Made by a program: the position numbers and the translations under genes
Notes under the pieces: model-generated
The model's input: only the letters and a program-made list of their open reading frames with translations
What the model was told of the DNA's origin: nothing
Database searches by the model: none
Assembly (NCBI RefSeq): GCF_018614415.1
Contig: NZ_JAGGOO010000132.1
Coordinates: 1 to 45,089, forward strand
DNA from: Streptomyces sp. ISL-12
GTDB lineage: Bacteria > Actinomycetota > Actinomycetes > Streptomycetales > Streptomycetaceae
Reading direction: 5' to 3'
Length of the DNA stretch: 45,089 bases
In this document: positions 16,467-25,126 of the stretch, piece after piece
Numbering within the stretch: position 1 is the stretch's first letter
How the letters are laid out: each line of letters opens with the position of its first letter

Positions 16467-19013
16467 ATGGGACGCGGCAGGCTTCGGATCTACCTCGGCG
16501 CGGCGCCGGGCGTCGGCAAGACGTACGCCATGCTGTCCGAGGCGCACCGGCGGGTGGAGCGCGGCACCGACTGCGCCGTGGCCTTCGTGGAGCACCACGG
16601 CCGTCCGCGCACCGAGGTGATGCTGCGCGGCCTGGAGCAGGTGCCGCGCCGGACGGTGGAGTACCGCGGCACGCTCTTCGAGGAGATGGACCTGGACGCG
16701 GTGCTGGCCCGGCGACCCCGGGTGGCCCTGGTGGACGAGCTGGCCCACACCAACGTCCCCGGTGTGCGCAACGCCAAGCGCTGGCAGGACGTGGAGGAAC
16801 TGCTGGCCGCCGGGATCGACGTCGTCTCCACCGTCAACATCCAGCACCTGGAGTCGCTCGGCGACGTGGTCGAGTCCATCACCGGGGTACGGCAGCGGGA
16901 GACCGTGCCGGACGAGGTGGTGCGCCGCGCCGACCAGATCGAGCTGGTCGACATGGACCCCGAAGCGCTGCGCCGCCGCATGGCGCACGGCAACGTCTAC
17001 CAGCCCGACAAGGTCGACGCGGCCCTGTCGAACTACTTCCGCCCCGGCAACCTCACCGCCCTGCGGGAGCTGGCCCTGCTGTGGGTGGCCGACCGGGTCG
17101 ACGCGTATCTGAAGCAGTACCGCAGCGATCACCGGGTGTCGCGGATCTGGGGCTCCCGGGAGCGGATCGTGGTCGGCCTGACCGGCGGTCCCGAGGGCCG
17201 GACGCTGATCCGGCGGGCCGCGCGCCTCGCGGAGAAGGGCGCCGGCGGCGAGGTGCTCGCCGTCTACATAGCCCGCAGCGACGGGCTGACCTCCGCCTCC
17301 CCGAAGGAACTGGCGGTGCAGCGCACCCTGGTCGAGGACCTCGGCGGAACGTTCCACCACGTGGTCGGCGACGACATACCGGCCGCCCTGCTGGACTTCG
17401 CGCGCGGGGTCAACGCCACCCAGATCGTGCTGGGCTCCTCCCGCCGCAAGACCTGGCAGTACGTCTTCGGCCCCGGCGTAGGCGCCACGGTCGCCCGCGA
17501 GTCGGGACCCGACCTCGACGTGCACATCGTCACCCACGAGGAGGTCGCCAAGGGCCGCGGACTGCCCGTGGCCCGCGGGGCCAGGCTGGGCCGGTGGCGG
17601 CTGCTGTGGGGCTGGCTCGCCGGCATCGGCGGTCCGCTGCTGCTGACGCCCGTGCTGGACAGCGTCCACCTCGGCCTCGCCAACGACGTCCTGCTCTACC
17701 TGGCGCTCACCGTCGCCGCGGCGCTGCTGGGCGGGCTCTACCCGGCGCTCGCCTCGGCCGCGGTCGGCTCGCTGCTGCTGAACTGGTTCTTCACCCCGCC
17801 GGTCAGCCGCATCACCATCTCCGACCCCAAGAACATCCTGGCGCTGGCGATATTCGTCGGCGTCGCCGTCTCCGTCGCCTCGGTCGTCGACCTGGCGGCC
17901 CGGCGCACCCACCAGGCGGCCCGGCTGCGCGCCGAGTCCGAGATCCTCTCCTTCCTCGCCGGTGACGTGCTGCGCGGCGAGACCAGCCTGGAGGCGCTGC
18001 TGGAACGGGTCCGGGAGACCTTCGGACTGGAGTCGGCCGCCCTGCTGGAGCGCGAGAGCGACGTGGCGCCCTGGACCTGCGCCGGCCGGGCCGGCCAGGG
18101 ACCGCCCGTCGAACGCCCCGAGGACGCGGACGTGGACATGCCGGTCGGCGACCACATGGCGCTGGCGCTGACCGGCCGGGTCCTGCCCGCCGAGGACCGC
18201 CGGGTGCTCGCCGCCTTCGCCGCCCAGGCCGCCGTCGTACTGGACCGGCGGCGGCTGCGCGAGGAGGCCGACCAGGCCCGCACGCTGGCCGAGGGCAACC
18301 GCATCCGCACCGCCCTGCTGGCCGCCGTCAGCCATGACCTGCGGACCCCGCTGGCCGGGATCAAGGCGGCCGTCTCCAGTCTGCGCTCCGACGACGTGGC
18401 GTGGTCGGAGGAGGACCAGGCCGAGCTGCTGGAGGGCATCGAGGAGGGCGCCGACCGCCTCGACCACCTGGTGGGCAACCTGCTCGACATGTCCCGGCTC
18501 CAGACCGGCACGGTCACCCCGCTGATCCGCGAGATCGACCTCGACGAGGTGGTGCCGATGGCCCTGGTCGGGGTCGCCGAGGCCGACGTGGAGGCGGACA
18601 TCCCCGAGACGCTGCCCATGGTCGCCGTCGACCCCGGGCTGCTGGAGCGGTCGGTGGCCAACCTCGTCGAGAACGCCGTCAAGTACAGCCCGCCCGGCGC
18701 CGGCGTCCTGGTCGCCGCCAGCGCCCTCGGGGACCGGGTCGAGGTCCGGATCGTCGACCGGGGGCCCGGCGTGCCGGACGAGGCCAAGGACCGCATATTC
18801 GAACCCTTCCAGCGGTACGGGGACGCCCCGCGCGGCGCCGGGGTCGGGCTCGGCCTGGCCGTGGCCCGCGGCTTCGCCGAGGCCATGGGCGGCACCCTCG
18901 ACGCGGAGGACACCCCCGGCGGCGGCCTCACCATGGTCCTCACGGTGCGCGCGGCGGGACCGGCCGCTCGACCTCGTAGTGCTTCCCCAGCAGAAAGGCA
19001 GGCTGCCCGATGA
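16467..19013 (+). CDS. kdpD: Osmosensitive K+ sensor histidine kinase KdpD
   Basis: 848 residues with the full KdpD layout: N-terminal KdpD domain with Walker A GAAPGVGKT (residues 11-19) and VDELAHTNVPGVRN; a universal-stress-protein domain (about 230-355); four membrane segments (about 375-480, DUF4118); a GAF-like region; the phospho-acceptor His623 in AAVSHDLRTPLAGIK; and an ATPase domain with ANLVENAVKYS and GVGLGLAVARG. It senses low K+ or turgor and phosphorylates KdpE. ATG 16467 is inferred from the family N-terminus. It overlaps kdpE by ATGA. No kdpFABC genes are in this window. Confidence 0.93.
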   Translation: MGRGRLRIYLGAAPGVGKTYAMLSEAHRRVERGTDCAVAFVEHHGRPRTEVMLRGLEQVPRRTVEYRGTLFEEMDLDAVLARRPRVALVDELAHTNVPGVRNAKRWQDVEELLAAGIDVVSTVNIQHLESLGDVVESITGVRQRETVPDEVVRRADQIELVDMDPEALRRRMAHGNVYQPDKVDAALSNYFRPGNLTALRELALLWVADRVDAYLKQYRSDHRVSRIWGSRERIVVGLTGGPEGRTLIRRAARLAEKGAGGEVLAVYIARSDGLTSASPKELAVQRTLVEDLGGTFHHVVGDDIPAALLDFARGVNATQIVLGSSRRKTWQYVFGPGVGATVARESGPDLDVHIVTHEEVAKGRGLPVARGARLGRWRLLWGWLAGIGGPLLLTPVLDSVHLGLANDVLLYLALTVAAALLGGLYPALASAAVGSLLLNWFFTPPVSRITISDPKNILALAIFVGVAVSVASVVDLAARRTHQAARLRAESEILSFLAGDVLRGETSLEALLERVRETFGLESAALLERESDVAPWTCAGRAGQGPPVERPEDADVDMPVGDHMALALTGRVLPAEDRRVLAAFAAQAAVVLDRRRLREEADQARTLAEGNRIRTALLAAVSHDLRTPLAGIKAAVSSLRSDDVAWSEEDQAELLEGIEEGADRLDHLVGNLLDMSRLQTGTVTPLIREIDLDEVVPMALVGVAEADVEADIPETLPMVAVDPGLLERSVANLVENAVKYSPPGAGVLVAASALGDRVEVRIVDRGPGVPDEAKDRIFEPFQRYGDAPRGAGVGLGLAVARGFAEAMGGTLDAEDTPGGGLTMVLTVRAAGPAARPRSASPAERQAAR

Positions 19014-19693
19014 CCCGGGTGCTCGTGATCGACGACGAGCCGCAGATCGTGCGTGCCCTCGTGATCAACCTCAAGGCGCGCCAGTACGAGGTCGACGCCG
19101 CCCACGACGGCGCCACCGCCCTCCAGCTCGCCGCCGCCCGCCACCCCGACGTGATCGTCCTCGACCTGGGCCTGCCCGACATGGACGGCGTCGACGTGAT
19201 CAAGGGGCTGCGCGGCTGGACCCGGGTGCCCATCCTGGTGCTGTCCGCCCGGCACTCCTCCGACGAGAAGGTGGAGGCGCTGGACGCGGGCGCCGACGAC
19301 TACGTCACCAAGCCCTTCGGCATGGACGAACTGCTGGCCCGGCTGCGGGCCGCGGTCCGCCGGGCCGAGCCGGTGCCGGGCGGCACGGACGAGGTGATCG
19401 TGGACACGGGCGGCTTCAGCGTCGACCTGGCCGCCAAGAAGGTCGTCCGGGGCGGGAAGGACGTACGGCTGACCCCCACCGAATGGCATCTGCTGGAGGT
19501 GCTGGTGCGCAACACCGGCCGTCTTGTCAGCCAGAAACAGCTGCTTCAGGAGGTGTGGGGGCCGTCGTACGGCACGGAGACGAACTATCTGCGCGTCTAC
19601 ATGGCGCAGCTGCGCCGCAAGCTGGAGGCGGACCCCGCCCACCCGCGGCACTTCGTCACCGAGCCCGGCATGGGATACCGGTTCGAGAAGTGA
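19010..19693 (+). CDS. kdpE: Response regulator KdpE
   Basis: 227 residues. The receiver domain has IDDEPQIVRAL, phospho-acceptor Asp52 (VIVLDLGLPDMDG) and DDYVTKPFGMDELLARL; the C-terminal OmpR-type winged helix ends MGYRFEK. It would activate high-affinity K+ uptake when phosphorylated by KdpD. It is translationally coupled to kdpD (ATGA overlap), and its target pump genes must lie elsewhere in the genome. Confidence 0.93.
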   Translation: MTRVLVIDDEPQIVRALVINLKARQYEVDAAHDGATALQLAAARHPDVIVLDLGLPDMDGVDVIKGLRGWTRVPILVLSARHSSDEKVEALDAGADDYVTKPFGMDELLARLRAAVRRAEPVPGGTDEVIVDTGGFSVDLAAKKVVRGGKDVRLTPTEWHLLEVLVRNTGRLVSQKQLLQEVWGPSYGTETNYLRVYMAQLRRKLEADPAHPRHFVTEPGMGYRFEK

Positions 19694-19754
19694 GCGTTCC
19701 GGCTGCCTCCCCGGCGGCTGCGTGGCTGTCGGCGCGTCCCGGTACGCTTCAGGT

Positions 19755-20153
19755 ATGAGCGCTGTTCCTCGTCCCGACAAGCCGGTGGGCCGTTTCCGGC
19801 GCATGTTCGACCGGCTCTCCTCCTCGCAGGAGGACCTGGAGTCGGAGGAGCTGCGGGAGGACGCGGAGACCACCGGCTGCACCCGCATCGGCGACTGCCA
19901 GGACCGGCAGATCGTCTCGGTTACTGGTACCTTGCGCACGGTCACGCTGCGCCCTCGGGCGGGAGTCCCGGCGCTGGAGGCCGAGTTGTTCGACGGCTCC
20001 GCGGCTTTGGACGTCGTGTGGCTGGGCAGGCGTTCCATCACGGGCATAGAACCGGGACGCAAGCTCATCGCATCGGGCCGGATCTCCATGAGCCGGGGCC
20101 GCCGGGTGCTGTTCAACCCCAAGTACGAACTGCGACCCCTCGGACGGGAGTAG
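19755..20153 (+). CDS. OB-fold nucleic-acid-binding protein
   Basis: 132 residues. After an acidic, charged N-terminus (RRMFDRLSSSQEDLESEELRE, about 15-35) comes an OB-fold of the RecG/RecJ tRNA-anticodon-like class: IVSVTGTLRTVTLRPRAGVPALEAELFDGSAALDVVWLGRRSITGIEPGRKLIASGRI. Homologues occupy the same place next to dut, DUF3710 and DUF3159 genes across Actinobacteria. Function is unknown; single-stranded DNA or RNA binding is likely. Only 3 nt separate it from the next gene. Confidence 0.85.
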   Translation: MSAVPRPDKPVGRFRRMFDRLSSSQEDLESEELREDAETTGCTRIGDCQDRQIVSVTGTLRTVTLRPRAGVPALEAELFDGSAALDVVWLGRRSITGIEPGRKLIASGRISMSRGRRVLFNPKYELRPLGRE

Positions 20154-20156
20154 CCG

Positions 20157-20912
20157 GTGACGTCCCTCGACAAGCCGACTGAGGACATTGAGGACACGGG
20201 AGCGGACGACGCGCGGGCGGTGACGGAGGCCGCCCTCTTCGAAGCCTTCGGCGGCGTGCGGGGCATGATCGAGACGGTTCTGCCGGGTCTGCTCTTCGTC
20301 ACGATCTACACGGTCAACAAGGACCTGCGCATGTCGGCGATCGCCGCGCTGGCCGTGTCGGTCGTGCTGGTCGTGGTCCGCCTGGCGATGAAGGGCACCG
20401 TCAAGCACGCCTTCAGCGGTGTCTTCGGGGTGGCCTTCGGCGTCGTCTTCGCGATGATGACCGGCAACGCCAAGGACTTCTACCTCCCCGGCATGCTCTA
20501 CACGTGCGCGCTGGGGCTGGCGTACATCATCACGACGCTCGCCGGTGTCCCGCTGATCGGCCTGATCCTCGGCCCGGTCTTCAAGGAGAACCTCTCCTGG
20601 CGCACCCGCAACCCGGGCCGCAAGAAGGCGTACGCCAAGGCCAGCTGGGCCTGGGGGCTGATCCTGCTCGCCAAGTGCGCGATCCTCTTCCCGCTGTACT
20701 GGTGGGCGGACACCACGCAGCTCGGCTGGGTCCTGGTGGCCCTGAAGATCCCGCCCTTCCTGCTCGCCGTCTGGCTGACCTGGGTCTTCCTGGCGAAGGC
20801 GCCCGCGCCGATCGACGTGTTCGCGGAGATGGAGGCTGCGGAGAAGGCCGAGGAGGCGGAGCGGGCCGCCCTCGGCACGCATCCCGAGGGCGGCCGCCAC
20901 CGCAAGGGGTGA
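20157..20912 (+). CDS. DUF3159 integral membrane protein
   Basis: 251 residues with about six membrane segments between residues 35 and 220 (TVLPGLLFVTIYTV, MSAIAALAVSVVLVVVRLAM, AFSGVFGVAFGVVFAMM, GLAYIITTLAGVPLIGLILG, and two more). The charged C-terminus ends HPEGGRHRKG. DUF3159 proteins are conserved in Actinobacteria beside OB-fold and trkA genes. A transport or ion-related role is only suggested by the neighbours. Start GTG 20157. Confidence 0.85.
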   Translation: MTSLDKPTEDIEDTGADDARAVTEAALFEAFGGVRGMIETVLPGLLFVTIYTVNKDLRMSAIAALAVSVVLVVVRLAMKGTVKHAFSGVFGVAFGVVFAMMTGNAKDFYLPGMLYTCALGLAYIITTLAGVPLIGLILGPVFKENLSWRTRNPGRKKAYAKASWAWGLILLAKCAILFPLYWWADTTQLGWVLVALKIPPFLLAVWLTWVFLAKAPAPIDVFAEMEAAEKAEEAERAALGTHPEGGRHRKG

Positions 20913-20917
20913 CGACA

Positions 20918-20997
20918 GCGCCCCGTGAGGGGCGCGGGGCTGTGTCGGATATGCGGCTCCGCCGCGTGGGCGACCAGCCACGACGCACCCGCGACTG
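20918..20997. repeat. Dispersed streptomycete intergenic repeat with terminator hairpin
   Basis: GCGCCCC GTGA GGGGCGC (20918-20935) is a 7-bp stem and is followed by GCGGGGCTGTG and the block GGGCGACCAGCCACGACGCA. I recognise this combination as a sequence family found hundreds of times between Streptomyces genes. It lies between converging genes and should terminate transcription from the left. Confidence 0.7.
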
Positions 20998-21052
20998 ACG
21001 TAATACCGCAGGCCGGGGGCGCCCGGAGCATTCCGGGCGCCCCCGGCCCCGC

Positions 21053-21730
21053 TCAGCCGGCGGAGCCACCCCGCCGAGCCGACAGCAGGTCCTCCAGCTG
21101 CCCCTCCCGGTCCTGCGCCGCGACGAAGAGCAGTTCGTCGCCCGACTCCAGCGAGTCCTCCTGCGACGGCGCCAGGACACGGGTGCCGCGGATGATGGTG
21201 ACCAGGGACGTGTCCTCGGGCCACTGCACATCGCCGACCCGCGTGCCGGCCAGCGCGGACTCCTCCGGCAGCGTCAGCTCCACGAGGTTCGCGTCGCCGT
21301 GGCTGAAGCGCAGCAGCCGCACCAGGTCGCCGACGCTCACCGCCTCCTCGACCAGGGCCGACATCAGCCGCGGCGTGGAGACGGCGACGTCCACGCCCCA
21401 GGACTCGTTGAACAGCCACTCGTTCTTGGGGTTGTTCACCCGGGCGACGACGCGCGGAACGCCGTACTCGGTCTTGGCCAGCAGGGAGACGACCAGGTTG
21501 ACCTTGTCGTCGCCGGTCGCGGCGATGACGACGTTGCAGCGCTGGAGCGCCGCCTCGTCCAGGGACGTGATCTCGCACGCGTCCGCGAGCAGCCACTCCG
21601 CCATCGGCACGCGCTCGACCGAGATGGCGGTCGGCGCCTTGTCGATGAGCAGGATCTCGTGCCCGTTCTCCAGCAGTTCGCCCGCGATCGAACGTCCGAC
21701 CGCGCCGGCTCCGGCAATGGCGACCCTCAT
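21053..21730 (-). CDS. trkA: TrkA-family K+ channel/transport regulatory subunit (downstream copy)
   Basis: 225 residues. The Rossmann RCK-N domain begins MRVAIAGAGAVGRSIAGELL (GxGxxG) and ends near 135; the RCK-C (TrkA_C) domain follows (NLVELTLPEESALAGTRVGDV, GDELLFVA). Such proteins bind NAD(H) or adenine nucleotides and gate Trk/Ktr K+ transport. It overlaps the upstream trkA gene by one base (ATGA), so the two subunits are made together, as for mycobacterial ceoB and ceoC. Confidence 0.9.
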   Translation of the reverse strand: MRVAIAGAGAVGRSIAGELLENGHEILLIDKAPTAISVERVPMAEWLLADACEITSLDEAALQRCNVVIAATGDDKVNLVVSLLAKTEYGVPRVVARVNNPKNEWLFNESWGVDVAVSTPRLMSALVEEAVSVGDLVRLLRFSHGDANLVELTLPEESALAGTRVGDVQWPEDTSLVTIIRGTRVLAPSQEDSLESGDELLFVAAQDREGQLEDLLSARRGGSAG

Positions 21731-22401
21731 CAGTGACCGCCCTCCTCTTCGGGACCCTTGGCGAACGCCGCCTCGACCTTGTCGACCTCGTCGGTGCGCA
21801 TCATCACGTGCACCAGGTCGCCCTCCTGCAGCACCGTCTGCGAGCTGGGCAGGATCGCCTCCCCGAGCCGGGTGAGGAACGCCACCCGCACCCCGGTCTC
21901 GTCCTGGAGCCGGCTGACCTTGTGGCCGACCCAGGAGGCCGCCGTGTGCACCTCGGCGAGCTGGACCCCGCCGGTGGGGTCGCGCCACAGCGGCTCGGCG
22001 CCCGAGGGCAGCAGGCGGCGCAGCATCTGGTCGGCCGTCCAGCGGACGGTCGCGACGGTGGGGATGCCCAGGCGCTGGTAGACCTCGGCGCGGCGGGGGT
22101 CGTAGATGCGCGCGGCGACGTGCTCGACGTCGAACATCTCGCGGGCCACCCGGGCGGCGATGATGTTCGAGTTGTCACCGCTGGAGACGGCGGCGAAGGC
22201 CCCGGCCTCCTCGATGCCGGCCTCGCGCAGGGTGTCCTGGTCGAAGCCGACGCCGGTGACCCGGCGGCCGCCGAACGAGGAGCCCAGGCGGCGGAAGGCG
22301 GTGGGGTCCTGGTCGATCACGGCGACCGTGTGCCCTTGCTGTTCCAGGGCGTGGGCGAGAGCGGAGCCCACGCGCCCGCAGCCCATGATGACAATATGCA
22401 T
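21730..22401 (-). CDS. trkA: TrkA-family K+ channel/transport regulatory subunit (upstream copy)
   Basis: 223 residues. RCK-N: MHIVIMGCGRVGSALAHALE with the GxGxxG loop, acidic end VIDQDPTAF; RCK-C: VQLAEVHTAASWVGHKVSRL to GDLVHVMMRTDEVD. It differs clearly from its partner, so they are diverged paralogs, probably forming a heteromeric ring. The partner K+ channel (TrkH/Ktr) gene is not in the window. Nearby kdpDE suggests the locus collects potassium functions. Confidence 0.9.
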   Translation of the reverse strand: MHIVIMGCGRVGSALAHALEQQGHTVAVIDQDPTAFRRLGSSFGGRRVTGVGFDQDTLREAGIEEAGAFAAVSSGDNSNIIAARVAREMFDVEHVAARIYDPRRAEVYQRLGIPTVATVRWTADQMLRRLLPSGAEPLWRDPTGGVQLAEVHTAASWVGHKVSRLQDETGVRVAFLTRLGEAILPSSQTVLQEGDLVHVMMRTDEVDKVEAAFAKGPEEEGGH

Positions 22402-22695
22402 CGCGTCACACCGTGCTTCCTGCGGGCCTTCGGACAGGCCTTCCGACCTGCGTTTCTGTCGTGCTCATGTCTCTCTTTCGGCTCACCTGGCGGCATGGTG
22501 CGGCCAGTGCGCGGGCCGCGGGGGACCATCATGCCGGTGACCGTCGGCCCTGACCCCTCCAGGGGCCCGGGACGCCGGGTTCCCCCGTCCGGGACCAACG
22601 TATCGGCGGGGTGCGGGGCGGGGGAGGGCACGGGCGCTCGGGTCGTCCAGGACTCCGAGGCGACGGGGCCGCGGGCTTCGGGTCACCGCTGCGGG
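22402..22695. other. No gene recognised
   Basis: This stretch upstream of the trkA pair shows no convincing coding frame on either strand. It probably holds the trkA promoter. Confidence 0.4.
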
Positions 22696-22809
22696 CTACG
22701 GCCGGGCCGGGGGCCGGCGGCGCCCGATGCTGCGCACGCTTGCACGGGTGAGGAATCCGAGGCCGACGAGTGCGGCGAGGGCACCGATCAGCTCTGCGTG
22801 CGCGGGCAT
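22696..22809 (-). CDS. Small single-pass membrane protein, 37 residues
   Basis: A short frame starting MPAHAELIGALAALVGLGFL, with one hydrophobic helix followed by a strongly basic end (RASVRSIGRRRPPARP). ATG 22809 has a perfect AGGAGG 4 nt upstream, which is the main support. Arg-rich residues after the helix predict an outside N-terminus and cytosolic C-terminus. It lies in the gap between trkA and the APC permease, divergent from the permease. Confidence 0.55.
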   Translation of the reverse strand: MPAHAELIGALAALVGLGFLTRASVRSIGRRRPPARP

Positions 22810-23000
22810 ACGGCCTCCTGGACGGCGGCGAAGGGCCGCTGAAGTGGCGAGATTCGCATGGGTGGAACGAGTTTTGTCATATAGGCACACCAAGCCCGTC
22901 ACCTGCGGAATCCGTAGCCGCACGGCCCTGTGAATTCACCCGGAGAGCAGAGGACGGCCGCGGCGGGGGTGGCGGGTGGGCGACCCCCCGTTCGAACGCT

Positions 23001-23006
23001 TACGAT
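23001..23006 (+). promoter_or_regulatory. -10 box for leaderless APC permease mRNA
   Basis: TACGAT ends 8 nt before GTG 23015, which has no ribosome-binding sequence. This spacing predicts transcription starting at or beside the GTG, a leaderless message as is common in Streptomyces. No clear -35 is visible. Confidence 0.45.
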
Positions 23007-23014
23007 CCTCTGTT

Positions 23015-25075
23015 GTGTCCAAACTGACCGACGTGCCCAAGCGGATTCTGATCGGGCGCGCACTGCGCAGTGACCGGCTGGGGGAGACCCTCCTGCCGAA
23101 GCGCGTCGCCCTCCCCGTCTTCGCCTCCGACCCGCTCTCCTCCGTGGCATATGCCCCTGGCGAGGTGCTGCTGGTCCTGTCCATCGCGGGCGTGTCGGCG
23201 TACCACTTCAGCCCCTGGATCGCCGTCGCGGTGGTCGTGCTGATGTTCACCGTGGTCGCGTCCTACCGGCAGAACGTCCACGCCTACCCGAGCGGCGGCG
23301 GCGACTACGAGGTGGCGACCACCAACCTCGGCCCGAGGGCCGGCCTGACCGTGGCCAGCGCGCTGCTGGTCGACTACGTCCTGACCGTCGCCGTCTCCAT
23401 CTCCTCCGGCATCGAGAACCTGGGCTCGGCGATCCCGTTCGTCGTCGAGCACAAGGTCTTCTGCGCCCTCGCCGTCATCGTGCTGCTGACGCTGATGAAC
23501 CTGCGCGGCGTCAAGGAGTCGGGCAAGCTCTTCGCGATCCCGACGTACGTCTTCGTCGCGGGCGTCTTCATCATGATCGTCTGGGGCGTGTTCCGCGGCG
23601 CCGTGCTCGGCGACCACATGCACGCCCCGACCGCGGACTACGAGATCAAGCCCGAGCACCAGGGCCTGGCCGGCTTCGCCCTGATCTTCCTCCTGCTGCG
23701 CGCCTTCTCCTCCGGCTGCGCGGCGCTCACCGGCGTGGAGGCGATCTCCAACGGCGTCCCGGCCTTCCGCAAGCCCAAGTCCAGGAACGCGGCGACCACC
23801 CTCGCCATGATGGGCCTGCTCGCCGTCACCATGTTCTGCGGCATCATCGGCCTGGCCATGGCGACCGACGTGCACATGGCCGAGAACCCGGCCGCCGACC
23901 TGATCCACAACGGCGTCGCGGTCGGCGCGGACTACGTCCAGAACCCGGTGATCTCCCAGGTCGCCGAGGCCGTCTTCGGCAAGGGCAGCTTCCTCTTCAT
24001 CGTCCTGGCCGCCGCCACCGCGCTCGTCCTCTTCCTCGCCGCGAACACCGCGTACAACGGCTTCCCGCTGCTCGGCTCGATCCTCGCCCAGGACCGCTAC
24101 CTGCCCCGCCAGCTGCACACCCGCGGCGACCGCCTCGCCTTCTCCAACGGCATCGTGCTCCTGGCCGGCGCCGCCATGCTCCTGGTCTGGATCTACGGCG
24201 CCGACTCCACCCGCCTGATCCAGCTCTACATCGTCGGCGTGTTCGTCTCCTTCACGCTCAGCCAGATCGGCATGGTCCGCCACTGGAACCGCCACCTGGC
24301 CACGGAACGGGACCAGGCCGCCCGCCGCCGCATGGTCCGCTCCCGCGGCATCAACGCCTTCGGCGCCTTCTTCACCGGCCTGGTCCTGGTCGTGGTGCTC
24401 TTCACCAAGTTCACGCACGGCGCCTGGGTCGCGCTGCTCGGCATGTGCATCTTCTACGCCACGATGACCGCCATCCGCCGGCACTACGACCGGGTGGCCG
24501 ACGAGATCGCACCGCCCGAGGGTCCCGACACCGATGACGTCGTCCGCCCCTCCCGCGTCCACTCCGTCGTCCTCGTCTCCAAGATCCACCGCCCGGCGCT
24601 GCGCGCTCTGTCCTACGCCAAGCTGCTGCGCTCGGGCAGCCTGGAGGCGCTCAGCGTCAACGTCGACCCGGCCGAGACCAAGACGCTGCGCGAGGAGTGG
24701 GAACGGCGCGGGATCGACGTACCGTTGAAGGTGCTGGACTCGCCGTACCGGGAGGTCACCCGCCCGGTGATCGAGTACGTCAAGAGTCTGCGCAAGGAGT
24801 CGCCGCGCGACGCGGTGTCGGTGATCATCCCGGAGTACGTGGTCGGCCACTGGTACGAGCACCTGCTGCACAACCAGAGCGCGCTCAGGCTCAAGGGCCG
24901 CCTCCTGTTCACCCCGGGCGTCATGGTGACCTCCGTCCCCTACCAGCTGGAGTCCTCCGAGGCCGCCAAGCGGCGGGCCCGCAAGCGCCAGGACTGGAAC
25001 GCGCCCGGCGCGGTCCGGCGCGGCCCGGCCCACGACCACCACGACCGGGCCAAGGAGTCCTCGCAGTCGACGTAG
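23015..25075 (+). CDS. APC-superfamily amino-acid permease with cytosolic C-terminal domain
   Basis: 686 residues. MSKLTDVPKRILIGRALRSD leads to about 12 membrane segments (about 45-490), with the APC opening signature LPVFASDPLSSVAYAPGEVL and YPSGGGDYEVATTNLG. A cytosolic domain of about 180 residues follows (VHSVVLVSKIHRPALRAL, VIIPEYVVGHWYEHLLHNQS), reminiscent of a universal-stress-like fold. It should import an amino acid or, as with some relatives (KimA-like), K+; the neighbouring trkA genes make K+ worth considering. GTG 23015 is preferred over upstream GTG 22976. Confidence 0.85.
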   Translation: MSKLTDVPKRILIGRALRSDRLGETLLPKRVALPVFASDPLSSVAYAPGEVLLVLSIAGVSAYHFSPWIAVAVVVLMFTVVASYRQNVHAYPSGGGDYEVATTNLGPRAGLTVASALLVDYVLTVAVSISSGIENLGSAIPFVVEHKVFCALAVIVLLTLMNLRGVKESGKLFAIPTYVFVAGVFIMIVWGVFRGAVLGDHMHAPTADYEIKPEHQGLAGFALIFLLLRAFSSGCAALTGVEAISNGVPAFRKPKSRNAATTLAMMGLLAVTMFCGIIGLAMATDVHMAENPAADLIHNGVAVGADYVQNPVISQVAEAVFGKGSFLFIVLAAATALVLFLAANTAYNGFPLLGSILAQDRYLPRQLHTRGDRLAFSNGIVLLAGAAMLLVWIYGADSTRLIQLYIVGVFVSFTLSQIGMVRHWNRHLATERDQAARRRMVRSRGINAFGAFFTGLVLVVVLFTKFTHGAWVALLGMCIFYATMTAIRRHYDRVADEIAPPEGPDTDDVVRPSRVHSVVLVSKIHRPALRALSYAKLLRSGSLEALSVNVDPAETKTLREEWERRGIDVPLKVLDSPYREVTRPVIEYVKSLRKESPRDAVSVIIPEYVVGHWYEHLLHNQSALRLKGRLLFTPGVMVTSVPYQLESSEAAKRRARKRQDWNAPGAVRRGPAHDHHDRAKESSQST

Positions 25076-25126
25076 ACTGGTCGGCTGTTGTCGTCACTCG
25101 TCCCCTTTCACTGGAGTCACCCCGCC

